NCBI GenBank assembly: GCA_036985955.1
Contig: BTQQ01000102.1
Coordinates: forward strand, 1 to 6,370
Direction: 5' to 3'
Length of the DNA: 6,370 nucleotides
Source: JAUZQZ01 sp036985955
GTDB lineage: Bacteria; Pseudomonadota; Zetaproteobacteria; Mariprofundales; Mariprofundaceae
Shown: positions 6,153 to 6,370 of the stretch, in pieces
Position numbering within the stretch: position 1 is the stretch's first letter
How the letters are laid out: every line of letters starts with the position of its first letter
Notes under the pieces: generated by a model
The model's input: only the letters and a program-made list of their open reading frames with translations
What the model was told of the DNA's origin: nothing
Databases searched by the model: none
Position numbers and translations under genes: made by a program

Positions 6153-6370
6153 CTAGAAATCCACCTGTGCGCGCATCTGGAACACGTCCGGGCTGAAGTT
6201 GTTTCTGACCACGGTTGTGATTGGTGAGCGATCCACCGAGGCATGCACCCAGTTGAGCATAAGGCGCAAGTGCGGGTGCGGATACCAGTTCAGAGCGGTG
6301 GTAATGTTCTGCTCCTTGCCGCCAGCGATGCCGGTGTCTTCCAGATCCAACTGGCTGAAACGTGCGGCAA
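6153..6370 (-). CDS. Phosphate-selective porin, OprP/OprO family (C-terminal 71 residues only)
   Basis: Porins of this family form outer-membrane channels that favour phosphate or polyphosphate. Only the last 71 residues are in the window; the start lies beyond the right edge. They show alternating beta-strand character and the family's C-terminal pattern: RFSQLDLED, then GGKEQNITTALNWYPHPHLR followed by LMLNWVHA, ending in DVFQMRAQVDF with the terminal phenylalanine expected of an outer-membrane barrel. A TAG stop at 6153-6155 is followed by a hairpin and then pstS. Placement directly before pstS supports phosphate as the substrate, by inference. Whether oprP or oprO is the better name cannot be decided from this fragment, so no symbol is given. 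Confidence 0.87.
   Translation of the reverse strand, partial: AARFSQLDLEDTGIAGGKEQNITTALNWYPHPHLRLMLNWVHASVDRSPITTVVRNNFSPDVFQMRAQVDF

Noticed and set aside
1..6370. CRISPR array, tRNA or rRNA gene, transposase or phage genes
   Set aside because: No regularly spaced repeats, tRNA cloverleaf-like block, rRNA signature or transposase/integrase reading frame was seen on either strand.

Overview
The window is one face of a high-affinity phosphate-uptake locus. Every gene I can support is on the minus strand, so transcription runs from the right edge to the left edge. The order is: phosphate-selective porin (OprP/OprO family, only its 3' end present), pstS, pstC, pstA, pstB, phoU, ppx (running off the left edge). 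Outer-membrane porin, periplasmic binding protein and inner-membrane ABC genes point to a Gram-negative bacterium, most likely a proteobacterium. I cannot name class or genus from the sequence alone.

Layout by plus coordinates: 1-1395 ppx (3' end missing); 1322-2026 phoU; 2058-2912 pstB; 2909-3751 pstA; 3752-3896 a gap filled by a long imperfect palindrome; 3897-4823 pstC; 4824-5009 a gap holding an intrinsic terminator and an operator-like block; 5010-6056 pstS; 6057-6152 a gap with a hairpin and a possible promoter; 6153-6370 the end of the porin gene. The pstA/pstB junction is a 4-base overlap and phoU/ppx overlap more deeply. No convincing plus-strand gene was found.

The genes form one pathway. 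Phosphate would cross the outer membrane through the porin, be captured by PstS, and pass through the PstC-PstA channel powered by PstB ATPase. PhoU would couple transporter state to Pho-regulon signalling, and Ppx would release phosphate from polyphosphate. No phoB or phoR is in the window.

The protein content is conventional; I did not find a new protein system. The unusual content is between the genes: (1) the whole pstC-pstA gap is a roughly 143-bp imperfect palindrome centred near 3823, touching the pstA start codon and folding in its ribosome-binding site, which looks like a MITE/REP-type insertion or an RNA control element; (2) a strong intrinsic terminator lies between pstS and pstC, with a 15-bp tandem duplication running into its stem; (3) a repeat-palindrome-repeat block lies upstream of pstC; (4) a hairpin between porin and pstS has its T-tract only on the strand that carries no gene.
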